A stretch of DNA of 64,000 bases from Halorubrum sp. 48-1-W (GTDB lineage: Archaea > Halobacteriota > Halobacteria > Halobacteriales > Haloferacaceae): the NCBI RefSeq assembly GCF_003287355.1, contig NZ_QMIM01000012.1:1-64000 (forward strand). The letters run 5' to 3'. The position numbers were made by a program, and so were the translations under genes. The notes beneath the pieces were generated by a model. That model searched no databases. It saw nothing but the letters and a program-made list of their open reading frames with translations, and had not been told where the DNA came from. Positions 32,493 through 40,784 of this stretch are shown here, piece by piece. Each line of letters opens with the position of its first letter. Position 1 is the stretch's first letter.

Positions 32493-33938
32493 CCGGATAA
32501 CCCTCGCGCTCGTCCGGATCCCGTTCTCGAAGCAGTCGACGTCGAGATGCTCGTTCGGCGAGTGGTTCCCCTGGTCGTGGTTGGCGTACGGGACGACGAG
32601 GACGGGCACGTCCGCGAGCGCCTCCACCTCGCGGAAGTAGGCGGCCGGCAGGCTCCCGCCGAGCACGGGCAGTTCGACCACGTCCTCGTCCCACACCGTC
32701 GCCAACGACTCCCGAACCGGCACGGCCATCGGCGTGTCCACCGGCGTCTTCATCGGCGGGAAGGTGCCGTGTTTGGCCACCTCGACCCGCGGCTCACGCT
32801 CGCGGAGGTGGCTCCGAACGGCCTCGAAGACGGCGTCCGGGTCCTGGTTCGGGACGAGCCGGAAGTCGAGCTTCGCCGACGCCCTCGCCGGGAGGACCGT
32901 CTTCATCCCTTCGCCCTGATAGCCGCCGGAGAGCCCGTTGATCGTCATCGTCGGCCGGGTCAGGAGTCGCTCGTAGTAGGGGTCCGCGGTGGCGAGCCGG
33001 TCGACGTCGAGCTCGCGCCGGATCGCGTCGCTGTCGTCGGGGATCGCTGCGACGAGCTCGCGGTCCGCGTCGGTGATCGCGGTTCCGTCGTGGAAGCCGT
33101 CGACGGCGACCCCGTCGCCGTCGTCCGCCCGCATCGACGCGAGGAGTTCGACGAGGCGGTTCGTCGCGCCCGGGATCGGGCCGCCGAAGTTGCCCGAGTG
33201 GAGGTCCGTGTTCGCGGTCCGGAGGTCGACCTGGACCGAGAGGACCCCGCGGTTGCCGTACATCAGCGTCGGCACGCCCGCGCGGACGCCGTTCTCGCCC
33301 GCCACCGCGTGTCGGGGCCCGTCGGCGACGTACACGAGGTCGACGTCGGCGAGCGCGTCGGGCTGGCTCCGGAGGTACTCGCGGAGGCCCGCACTGCCGC
33401 TCTCCTCGCCGCCCTCGACCAGGAGTTTCACCGTCACGTCCGGGAACGCGTCGGCTGAGAGCAGGGCGTCGACCGCGAACGCGTGGGCCGCGAACTGGCC
33501 CTTGTTGTCGCCCGCCCCCCGGGCGTAGATGGAGCCGTCGCGGACCGTCGGCTCGAACGCCGGCGACTCCCACGCGTCGACGTCGCCCGGCGGCTGGACG
33601 TCGTAGTGGCCGTAAAACAGGACGGTCGGCGCGTCGTCTCCGGCCCCGGCAACGTCGCCCGCTCCGCCCACGGGACCGCGCTCCGCGTACACCAGCGGGT
33701 ACCGCTCGGTCTCGATCCGCTCGGCGTCGAGCCCGGCGTCCGCGAGGACGTCGACCACGAGCCCGGGGGCCACGTCCATCCCCTCCCCCGTCGTCGAGAC
33801 GCTCGGCTGGGCGAGGAGGTCGAAGAGCCGGTCGCGGTACGCGTCGGCCCGCTCGGTTATCGTCGCCGCGACCGCGTCGTCGGTTCCTCCTCCGCCGTCG
33901 GTGCGTGCTCCGCCGCTCGCGTGTTCCCGGTCGTCCAT
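32475..33938 (-). CDS. M20 family metallopeptidase
   Basis: A di-zinc exopeptidase or deacylase of 487 residues. Metal motifs are FYGHYDVQPPGDV (first His and Asp), ARGAGDNKGQFAA (bridging Asp) and VEGGEESGS (catalytic Glu pair). The lid domain starts near GNRGVLSVQVDLRTANTDLH. This matches the dipeptidase (M20 'DapE/ArgE/CNDP-like') group. I start at MDDREHA (33938), where a short acidic Gly/Asp stretch precedes the domain. The last metal His is in YANHDQGNHSPNEH. The substrate is not determinable. Confidence 0.9.
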   Translation of the reverse strand: MDDREHASGGARTDGGGGTDDAVAATITERADAYRDRLFDLLAQPSVSTTGEGMDVAPGLVVDVLADAGLDAERIETERYPLVYAERGPVGGAGDVAGAGDDAPTVLFYGHYDVQPPGDVDAWESPAFEPTVRDGSIYARGAGDNKGQFAAHAFAVDALLSADAFPDVTVKLLVEGGEESGSAGLREYLRSQPDALADVDLVYVADGPRHAVAGENGVRAGVPTLMYGNRGVLSVQVDLRTANTDLHSGNFGGPIPGATNRLVELLASMRADDGDGVAVDGFHDGTAITDADRELVAAIPDDSDAIRRELDVDRLATADPYYERLLTRPTMTINGLSGGYQGEGMKTVLPARASAKLDFRLVPNQDPDAVFEAVRSHLREREPRVEVAKHGTFPPMKTPVDTPMAVPVRESLATVWDEDVVELPVLGGSLPAAYFREVEALADVPVLVVPYANHDQGNHSPNEHLDVDCFENGIRTSARVIRSLGSH

Positions 33939-34046
33939 GTCGACCCCGACGCCGGGGCGGGTCGTCGTCCTTGCGGTCGCGGCACCCGTCTCCGGGAGAC
34001 CGACGAGGCGTCCATCCACGGGACAGCGAGGTCACCACTCGAGCCG

Positions 34047-35792
34047 CTACGTGCCGGTTCGGCCGCCGATCGGTAGCAAGAAGGTCACCACGCTCCCCCG
34101 TGGCTCGTTGTCCGAGAAGGTCAACTCCCCTCCGAGCATCGTGGAGACCCACTTCATCACCCACAGGTCGATGCCGAGCCCGTGACTCAACGCCGTCTCC
34201 TCGCCCGACTCGATCGCCTGCCGTTCGAGCTCCGGGATCCCTGGACCGTTGTCGGCGACCGTTATCCGCAGTTGGTTGGCGTCCGGCTCCCGGCGGACCG
34301 CGATCGCGACTTCGGGTGGCGAGCGATCGTTGTGGTCGATCGCGTTCTCGACCGCCTCGTCGATGGCCTTCTTGAACAGCTCTACGTTTCGAACCCGGAT
34401 CTCCCCGCCTTCGATCGTCCCGGTGACCTCCGCGTCCGGATACTGCCGCCGATACGTTTCGACGAGGGACTCGACGTCGAGGCGGCCCCACCCCCGATCG
34501 GCGTCGCTTCGATCCCAGACGTCGCGGATCTCCGCGGTCTTCTCGGCGATGGTCGTCATCGATTCGGCCTGCTCTCGGATCGCAGCGATCGCCGTCCGGC
34601 GAGCCTCGCGGTCCAACTCCTCGTCCTCCAGCAGGTCCGCGTACCCGTCGATCACGTTGAGAGAGTTCCGTAGGTTGTGCCGCAGGACGCGATTGAGGAC
34701 GTCCAGCGTTTGAGTCGTGAGCATCCGGTCGGTGACGTCTTGTTCGATCCCGACGAAGTGCGTTATCTCGCCGTTTTCGTCCGTCACGGGGACGATCTTC
34801 TGTTCGACTTCGAAGAGTTCGCCGTGTTTACTCCGGTTCGTCAGTTCCGCTTCCCAGACCTCACCGGCCGTGATCTGCTCCCACAGCTCCGTGTAGAACT
34901 CCTCGTCCTGCTGGTCGGAGTTGAGGATCGAGGGGTCGCGTCCCGTCGCCTCGACGGCCGTGTATCCGGTCAGCCGTTCGAAGGCGGGATTGACGTATTC
35001 GATCGTTCCCTCGGGGTCGGTGATCAGAACGGCTTTGTCCGTCGCTTCGGCCTGTCGCTTGAAAAGCGAGAGGTCCTGTTCGTACCGTTTCTCGGCGGTA
35101 ACGTCGTGGTGATAGCCGAGCCAGTTCGTGACCGCGCCGGACTCGTTCCGGATCGGGACGACCGTGACGCGGTTCCAGAACATCGATCCGTCCCGCCGGT
35201 AGTTCCGTAACTCGACGGCGACGGGCTCTTCGGCGTCGATCGCCTCCCGCATCCGTGCCACTGGCTCCTCGCGTGTGTCTTCTCCCTGGAGGAACCGACA
35301 GTTCCGGCCCAGGGTCTCCTCGCGCGGATAGCCGGTGAGTTCGACGAAGCCGTCGTTGACGTACACGAGCGGGTTGCCCGGCTGAGAGGGGTCCGCGATC
35401 GTGATACCGATCGGCGCTTCGTCCATCGCTCGGTCGTAGAGCAACCGGCGGCCGTTCGGGTCCCTCCCGGCGATCGGGAGCACCGACGTGTGGACCCGTT
35501 CCGTGCCCTCCCATTCGATCGACGAACTCACCAGGATCGCGCGTTGCGGGTGCTCGGTGGACGTCCGGAACTCGACCGTAAATCCGAGGGTCGGTGCCTC
35601 GCCGTCCTCGATGCGTCCCACGTGCTCCCGAAGCGGTGCGTGGTAGTCGGACGTGACGAAGTCCGTGAGCGCGGTACCGACGAGTTGCTCCTCGGAGTCG
35701 ACCCCGACGAGCGTGTGGAACGCGGGGTTCGCGTAGCCGATCTCCATGCCGGAGTGGACGAGGAACACGTCCGGCACGGTTTCCGATGACAT
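34047..35792 (-). CDS. LOV/PAS sensor histidine kinase
   Basis: A cytoplasmic kinase of 581 residues with no membrane segment. PAS 1 covers residues about 5-110. Residues about 120-235 are a LOV domain with the flavin-Cys motif GRNCRFLQ (Cys165), NYRRDG and FWN flavin contacts (Asn197, Asn207). PAS 3 spans about 245-355. The kinase part has the H box RHNLRNSL (His372), the N box EAVENAIDHND (Asn483) and the G box DNGPGIPE. The LOV exit strand reads LGYHHDVT, with His where plant LOV domains have the signalling Gln. A blue-light sensor is likely. No response regulator is adjacent. ATG 35792 is preferred; longer frames add poor sequence. Confidence 0.9.
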   Translation of the reverse strand: MSSETVPDVFLVHSGMEIGYANPAFHTLVGVDSEEQLVGTALTDFVTSDYHAPLREHVGRIEDGEAPTLGFTVEFRTSTEHPQRAILVSSSIEWEGTERVHTSVLPIAGRDPNGRRLLYDRAMDEAPIGITIADPSQPGNPLVYVNDGFVELTGYPREETLGRNCRFLQGEDTREEPVARMREAIDAEEPVAVELRNYRRDGSMFWNRVTVVPIRNESGAVTNWLGYHHDVTAEKRYEQDLSLFKRQAEATDKAVLITDPEGTIEYVNPAFERLTGYTAVEATGRDPSILNSDQQDEEFYTELWEQITAGEVWEAELTNRSKHGELFEVEQKIVPVTDENGEITHFVGIEQDVTDRMLTTQTLDVLNRVLRHNLRNSLNVIDGYADLLEDEELDREARRTAIAAIREQAESMTTIAEKTAEIRDVWDRSDADRGWGRLDVESLVETYRRQYPDAEVTGTIEGGEIRVRNVELFKKAIDEAVENAIDHNDRSPPEVAIAVRREPDANQLRITVADNGPGIPELERQAIESGEETALSHGLGIDLWVMKWVSTMLGGELTFSDNEPRGSVVTFLLPIGGRTGT

Positions 35793-35987
35793 GCTCGGCC
35801 CTATCCGTTCGAACCATGAGACAGTTGCGACGTGTCGCCGTCGATGAAGCGCTCGATGGCTCCGTCGTCCCCGCTTCCCGTGTGCGGTCCGGTCCACCGA
35901 TCCACCCCGGTCCGCCGATCCCCTCCGGTCCCGCCGGCTCCCGAAACGTTAGGTCGGGTGCGACCCACTACCCGGGCAGACCTCCCC

Positions 35988-37538
35988 GTGGGAAACGACG
36001 ACGCCCGGGTCGATATGACGACGGGAGCCATCTCCCCGAAGCTGTTCGACCTCGCGTGGCCGCTCGTGCTCGGCAACCTCCTCCAGACGCTGTACAACCT
36101 CGCGGACATGTTCTGGGTAGGGCGCGTGAGCACCGACGCCGTCGCCGCCGTCTCGCTCATGTTCCCGCTGTCGTGGCTGTTCGTCTCCACCGCGATGGGA
36201 CTCACCGCCGCGACGATCGCCCTGGTCTCCCAGTACGTCGGTGCGGGCGAGGACCGCCGGGCCGACGAGGTGGTCGCCCAGACGGTACTGCTCGCGGTCG
36301 TCGTCTCCGTCGTCCTCGCGGCCGTCGGCTTCGCGACACGCCACTGGCTGCTCTACTGGATCGGCGCGCGCGACGCGGTGTTCACGGAGTCGCTCGCGTA
36401 CATCGAGGTGATCTTCCTCACCCTGCCGCTCACCTTCCTCTTCTTCGCGTTCCGTGCCTCGCTCCAGGGCGCGGGCGACACGAGGACCGCGATGTGGCTC
36501 GTCGCCATCTCCGCCGCGATCAACATCGTCATCGACCCCGTCTTCATCCTCGGGTGGGGACCGGTCCCGGCGCTCGGGACGCGGGGGGCCGCGATCGCGA
36601 CGTTCCTCGCCCGCCTGTTCGCGACCGCGGTCGGGGTCTGGATCCTGCTCCGGGGCGACTGGGGCGTGAAGCTGTACGTCCGCGACCTCCGGCCGAACCC
36701 GGCGATCCTTCGGAAGCTGATCGACGTGGGCTACCCGGGGACGCTCGACGGGTGGGCCCGGTCGTTCGCGGCGGTCGCGATGGCCGCGCTCGTCGCGCGG
36801 TTCGGCCCGGCCGCCACGGCCGCCTACGGCATCGGCGTCCGGCTGATGTCGATCTCGTGGGGCGTCGCCGGCGCGGTCGGCCAAGCTACGGCGACCGGCG
36901 TGGGACAGAACCTTGGCGCGCGGACGCCCGACCGCGCCGTCGCCGTCACGCGCGCTGCCACCGCGGGCACGATGGGACTGCTCGCGGTCGCCGGCGGGCT
37001 CGTCTGGACCTTCCCGGGGGTCGCGATGGGCGTCTTCGTCGACGACCCGGCGACGATCGCCGAGGGGATCGGCTTCCTCCGGATCGTCGCGCTCTCGTGG
37101 GCGTTCTTCGGCGGCCTCATGGTGATCCAGGGCGCGTTCCGTGGGGCGGGTCACACGAAGGCGGCGATGGCGCTGTCGCTACTCTCGCGGTGGATCTTCC
37201 GTATCCCGGTCGCGGCCCTGCTCGCGTTCGGAGCCGTGAGCGTCACCCTCGGCGGGTTCGCCGTCGGCCCCGTGACCCTTCCCGCCGTCGACATCGGTTA
37301 CACCGGACTCGGATGGGGCGTAGAGGGGCTCTGGTGGGCGTACACGACGGCGGCGGTCGTCTCGTTCTTCCTCGGCACGGCGTGGTTCCTGCGCGGGACG
37401 TGGACGGAGGGGGTCATCGACGAGTCCGAGGACGCCGTGGTCGACCCGGACGCGGACGCCGCCGTCGCGACCGGGGACGAGGAAGGGAGCTCCGACGCGT
37501 CTGCCGAGACGCTCGACGAGTCAACTACCCCACCCTAA
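35988..37538 (+). CDS. MATE family efflux transporter
   Basis: A 12-helix drug/cation exporter of the MATE superfamily. Residues about 20-460 show two homologous halves: WPLVLGNLLQTLYNLADMFW starts the first and DVGYPGTLDGWARSFAAVAM the second, with GAGDTRTAMW and GAGHTKAAMA in corresponding loops. I choose the GTG at 35988, giving GNDDARVDMTTG before the first helix. ATG 36015 is an alternative. The C-terminal 60 residues are an acidic tail. Its last five codons (STTPP) and stop lie inside a transposon-end-like hairpin, so the original C-terminus was probably replaced. Confidence 0.9.
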   Translation: MGNDDARVDMTTGAISPKLFDLAWPLVLGNLLQTLYNLADMFWVGRVSTDAVAAVSLMFPLSWLFVSTAMGLTAATIALVSQYVGAGEDRRADEVVAQTVLLAVVVSVVLAAVGFATRHWLLYWIGARDAVFTESLAYIEVIFLTLPLTFLFFAFRASLQGAGDTRTAMWLVAISAAINIVIDPVFILGWGPVPALGTRGAAIATFLARLFATAVGVWILLRGDWGVKLYVRDLRPNPAILRKLIDVGYPGTLDGWARSFAAVAMAALVARFGPAATAAYGIGVRLMSISWGVAGAVGQATATGVGQNLGARTPDRAVAVTRAATAGTMGLLAVAGGLVWTFPGVAMGVFVDDPATIAEGIGFLRIVALSWAFFGGLMVIQGAFRGAGHTKAAMALSLLSRWIFRIPVAALLAFGAVSVTLGGFAVGPVTLPAVDIGYTGLGWGVEGLWWAYTTAAVVSFFLGTAWFLRGTWTEGVIDESEDAVVDPDADAAVATGDEEGSSDASAETLDESTTPP

Positions 37539-37564
37539 ACGCCTTCGGCGTTTTGAGGGTGGGG
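37528..37564. mobile_element. Palindromic IS200/IS605-like left-end hairpin
   Basis: CCCCACCCT pairs with AGGGTGGGG, and inside it AAACGCC pairs with GGCGTTT around a TTC loop with a 2-nt bulge. It is preceded by CAACTA. The same ACTACCCCACCCT string occurs on the other strand near 54095-54108 at one end of another palindromic element, which suggests a transposon end. Downstream to about 37640 is a further structured stretch (GTCCGG paired with CCGGAC around a second stem) but no open frame. It could also act as a terminator for the MATE gene. Confidence 0.5.
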
Positions 37565-37640
37565 TTTGTCCGTGAACTCGGCCTCGAACCCGTCCGGGTG
37601 GGCGGTAAATCCGCCACGCGGCTTGAACCGGACGCGCGCG

Positions 37641-37898
37641 CTACCGTCGCGCCTTCGCCATCTCAAGCGAGACGACGAAGCCGAAGTACGCCGGGATCCC
37701 GGCGACGAGGAACATGTACAGTACCCACTGCGGGGTGCTCGCGAACGCGACATCGTAGAGGAGGGACACGAGCGTCACCCACACCACCGCGAACACGAGG
37801 TCGTAGACCATGCCGCTCCGGTTCTCGCTGACGTGCGATCGGACGCGGTCGACGACGGACCCCTCGTCCGGTTCGTCGGTCGGTTCGGTCTCGGTCAT
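37641..37898 (-). CDS. Small two-helix membrane protein
   Basis: An 85-residue protein: an acidic N-terminus of about 30 residues, then VYDLVFAVVWVTLVSLLYDV and QWVLYMFLVAGIPAYFGFVV, and a short basic tail. The start is the ATG at 37898, where the frame becomes protein-like. I do not recognise a named family. It lies downstream of the universal stress protein on the same strand (109-bp gap), near the symporter genes. Function unknown. Confidence 0.65.
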   Translation of the reverse strand: MTETEPTDEPDEGSVVDRVRSHVSENRSGMVYDLVFAVVWVTLVSLLYDVAFASTPQWVLYMFLVAGIPAYFGFVVSLEMAKARR

Positions 37899-38007
37899 GG
37901 GTGATCGTGTCGGTCGGACCACATCGGTGTTCCGGGAGCGACAGCGTTCGACACGTGAGACGGGGCGATACCCGGATTCGGGACTGAACTCCCGCCGAGT
38001 GCGCGGT

Positions 38008-38469
38008 TCAGTCCTCCTCGGCGTAGTCGACGACGAGGACGGGGACGTGCGTCGAGCGTAGCGTGCGCTCCGTGACGCTCCCGAGGAGCGCACGCCGGAC
38101 GCCGGCACGACCGTGGCTCCCCATCACGATGAGGTCCATCCCGTGGTCCTCGGCGTAGTCGGCGATCACTTTGTGCGGCCGGCCGCCCGAGACGTGTTCG
38201 ACGACCCTAACGTCGCGGTCGGCTCCGTGCCCGGCGACCACGCCGGTCGCCTCGTCAGCCCGCTCTTTCAGCTCCTCCATCTCGTCGAACCGGCCCTGTT
38301 TGAGCCGGTCGACCTGTTCGGTGCCGAGGCTGAAGTTCACGGAGTCGATGTCGACGACGTACAGCGCGTGGACCTCGGCGTCGTACTTCTCCGCGAGGTC
38401 GAGCGCGTGGTCGACGGCCGCCTCCGCGACGTCGCTTCCGTCCGTGGGAACGAGTATTCGTTCGTACAT
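38008..38469 (-). CDS. Universal stress protein (UspA family)
   Basis: A 153-residue single Usp domain: MYERILVPTDGSDVAEAAVD at the start and the ATP-binding loop GSHGRAGVRRALLGSVTE near the end, followed by VPVLVVDYAE. Complete glycine motif, so ATP binding is expected. It starts 4 bp after the stop of the symporter gene and is clearly in the same transcript, an arrangement often seen in haloarchaea, where Usp proteins may regulate transporters (inference). Confidence 0.95.
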   Translation of the reverse strand: MYERILVPTDGSDVAEAAVDHALDLAEKYDAEVHALYVVDIDSVNFSLGTEQVDRLKQGRFDEMEELKERADEATGVVAGHGADRDVRVVEHVSGGRPHKVIADYAEDHGMDLIVMGSHGRAGVRRALLGSVTERTLRSTHVPVLVVDYAEED

Positions 38470-38472
38470 GGA

Positions 38473-40194
38473 TCACTCCTCCGTGACTGCGTCGGCTGCA
38501 CAGCCACCATCGGTCGCCAGCTCCTCGCCGCCGTCGGCGACGACGTCTTCGGCGGTCTCCTGTTGCCCCATCGGCTCGGGGCTGTGACACTGTCGGACGA
38601 TCCGCTTCGTTTCGATCGACGGCTCGTCGGTCGTCACCGAGACGACGATGGTGACCGCGAACACGACCGGGAGGGTGATGAGCGCCGAGCCGATGGCGGG
38701 CATCCACTGGGCCAGCCCCGCCGACAGCGGTGCCTCGAGCGACCCGATGTACGTCGGGACGATCTCGTTGATCATCGGGATAGACCAGAGAGTCAACCCG
38801 GTCGTCATGCCGGCGAGCGCCCCCTGTCGGTTGGCGTTCTCCCACCACATTCCGAGGAAGAACATCGGGAACAGGACGGAGCCGGCGAGCGAGAACGCGT
38901 ATCCCACGAGCGCGGCGATCGACGACGCGGGATTGAGTGCGGCCAGCGTGGTCAACGCACCGAGCGCGACGATCGAGAGACGGCCGACGAGGATCTGCTG
39001 GCGCTGTGTCGCGTCCTCGTTGACGATGTTCGTGTAGATGTCGTGGCTGATGGCCGACGAGCCGGCGATGAACAGCCCGGCGACCGTCGCGATGGCCGCG
39101 GCGATACCGCCGGCCGCGACGATGCCGACGAACCAGTCCGGGAGCCCCGACAGCTGTGCCGCCAGCACGACGATGACCTCGCTGGCCGCGCTGGCCATCC
39201 CGGGGTCGCCGTACGTCGGGTTGACGTTCTGCGAGTAGAGATCGGTCCCGAACGCCGCGAAGGCCGGCGCGCTCCAGTACAGGATACAGATGAAAAAGAG
39301 CCCCCACACGGTCGACCAGCGTGCCGTCCGCTCGCTTTCGACCGTGTAGAACCGGACGAGCACGTGCGGCAGCCCGCAGGTACCGACGATGAGCGAGAAC
39401 GTCGTGGCGACCCAGAGGTAGTAGCTCGAGGACACGAACGGTTCGGAGAACTCGCTGCCGAGTTGACCGATCAGCGCTCCGTACTCGAGCTGTGGCAACA
39501 CCGTGGAGTAGCCGTTCGTCCAGCCGACGACGAACAACCCGACGACGAACGCGAGGATGAGGATGACGTACTGGACCGCTTGGTTCTTCGTGGCGCCCAG
39601 CATGCCGGACAGCGTCAGGTAGCCGACGGTGACGACCATCATCGCGACGACCATCACCTGGTACCCGTCCAGGCCAGGGACGAGCCCGCCGTAATCACCG
39701 AAGATGTACAGGCCGACGAGCGCCATCCCCTTCGCCTGTCCGATGGCGTAGACGAAGCCGATGAGGAACGTCGTCACCGCCGCGATGGCGCGCGCGGTGT
39801 CGGAGTTGAACCGGTCACCGACGAAGTCCGGCGCCGTGTACTTCCCGAACCGGCGCAACTGTGCAGCGAGGAAGATGAGCAGGATGAAATACCCCGTCGT
39901 CCAGCCGACGACGAACACGAGGCCGTAGAACCCCGCTAACGCGATCGACGCCGCCATGCCGAGGTACGAGGCGGCCGACATCCAGTTCGCCCCGATCGCC
40001 ATCCCGTTCTCGACGTTCCCGATGGACCGGCCGGCGACCCACATGTCGTCGGTATCAGCTACACGGAAGACGAAGCCGATCGTGAGGAACAGCCCCAACA
40101 TCGCGAGCACGAGGAGCGACGGCACCAGCTTGAACGAGATGTCGAGGGCCTCCGGGAGGAGGGATTCCTGTAAGAGGACCGATCCCCCCGTCAT
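38473..40194 (-). CDS. Sodium/solute symporter, large subunit (acetate permease-like)
   Basis: A 573-residue, roughly 13-helix member of the sodium:solute symporter family (SSF), closest to the ActP/VC_2705-type group. Landmarks are FRVADTDDMWVAGRSIG, ANWMSAASYLGMAASIALAG and GTCGLPHVLVRFYTV. Its ATG at 40194 overlaps the stop of the small DUF4212 subunit (ATGA), which defines the two-part transporter type. With acetyl-CoA synthetase just upstream of these genes, acetate or another short carboxylate is the likely substrate (context inference). Confidence 0.9.
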   Translation of the reverse strand: MTGGSVLLQESLLPEALDISFKLVPSLLVLAMLGLFLTIGFVFRVADTDDMWVAGRSIGNVENGMAIGANWMSAASYLGMAASIALAGFYGLVFVVGWTTGYFILLIFLAAQLRRFGKYTAPDFVGDRFNSDTARAIAAVTTFLIGFVYAIGQAKGMALVGLYIFGDYGGLVPGLDGYQVMVVAMMVVTVGYLTLSGMLGATKNQAVQYVILILAFVVGLFVVGWTNGYSTVLPQLEYGALIGQLGSEFSEPFVSSSYYLWVATTFSLIVGTCGLPHVLVRFYTVESERTARWSTVWGLFFICILYWSAPAFAAFGTDLYSQNVNPTYGDPGMASAASEVIVVLAAQLSGLPDWFVGIVAAGGIAAAIATVAGLFIAGSSAISHDIYTNIVNEDATQRQQILVGRLSIVALGALTTLAALNPASSIAALVGYAFSLAGSVLFPMFFLGMWWENANRQGALAGMTTGLTLWSIPMINEIVPTYIGSLEAPLSAGLAQWMPAIGSALITLPVVFAVTIVVSVTTDEPSIETKRIVRQCHSPEPMGQQETAEDVVADGGEELATDGGCAADAVTEE

Positions 40195-40631
40195 TCGTCG
40201 GACCCTCCGTCGGCCGCCGCGACCTCGGCACGGCTCTCCGTCTCCGTGGTGGACGCGTGATCGATACCGTACTTCTCGTCGAGCGCGTCCCGCTTTCGCG
40301 AGTACCAGAACGCGAGGATCAGCGCGCTGGTCGGGGCGCCGAACGCGACGAGGAAGTAGTGGAGCGGGAACGCGAGGATCGGCATCTCGCTCGTCATCGG
40401 ACCGGGCGCGAGCCGCGTCAGCGTTACCGGTCCCCACACTGCGAGGACCCAGATGGCGAATCCCGTCCAGACGATACGCAGGTGATCGCGCATGAACTGC
40501 GTGCTCGGATTCAGGATGTTCACCTCCGCTCCGAGGTAGTCGGTGTCGTTGTGCTCCTGTGCCGCGGTCGCGGCGACGCCGCCGTCGGTCTCGACGGGGT
40601 TCGCCCGGTCGTGCGTGTCGTTGTCTGTCAT
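40191..40631 (-). CDS. DUF4212 small subunit of the sodium/solute symporter
   Basis: A 146-residue membrane protein with two helices, IVWTGFAIWVLAVWGPVTL and FPLHYFLVAFGAPTSALILA, followed by FWYSRKRDALDEKYGID. This helix-helix-K/R pattern is the DUF4212 subunit that accompanies VC_2705-type symporters. The N-terminus is a 45-residue acidic extension. It is translationally coupled to the large subunit and starts the symporter-Usp unit. Confidence 0.92.
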   Translation of the reverse strand: MTDNDTHDRANPVETDGGVAATAAQEHNDTDYLGAEVNILNPSTQFMRDHLRIVWTGFAIWVLAVWGPVTLTRLAPGPMTSEMPILAFPLHYFLVAFGAPTSALILAFWYSRKRDALDEKYGIDHASTTETESRAEVAAADGGSDE

Positions 40632-40784
40632 AGATTGGGTCGTGCGTTTTCGTGGGTGGTCATCATAATTCGGTGCTCGTTGAACGGAGAGTACGCGTCG
40701 TCCGTGGATCGCCGACGTGGGCCGTCAGTCACGGACCGACCCGGGCCGTCGGTCACGGGCCGCCCCGGGCCGGACGAACGCGAG

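Noticed and set aside
31738-33458. Long plus-strand frame overlapping the dehydrogenase and the M20 peptidase
   Set aside because: Arg/Asp-rich with no motif, and it crosses the stop of one real gene and the antisense strand of another.
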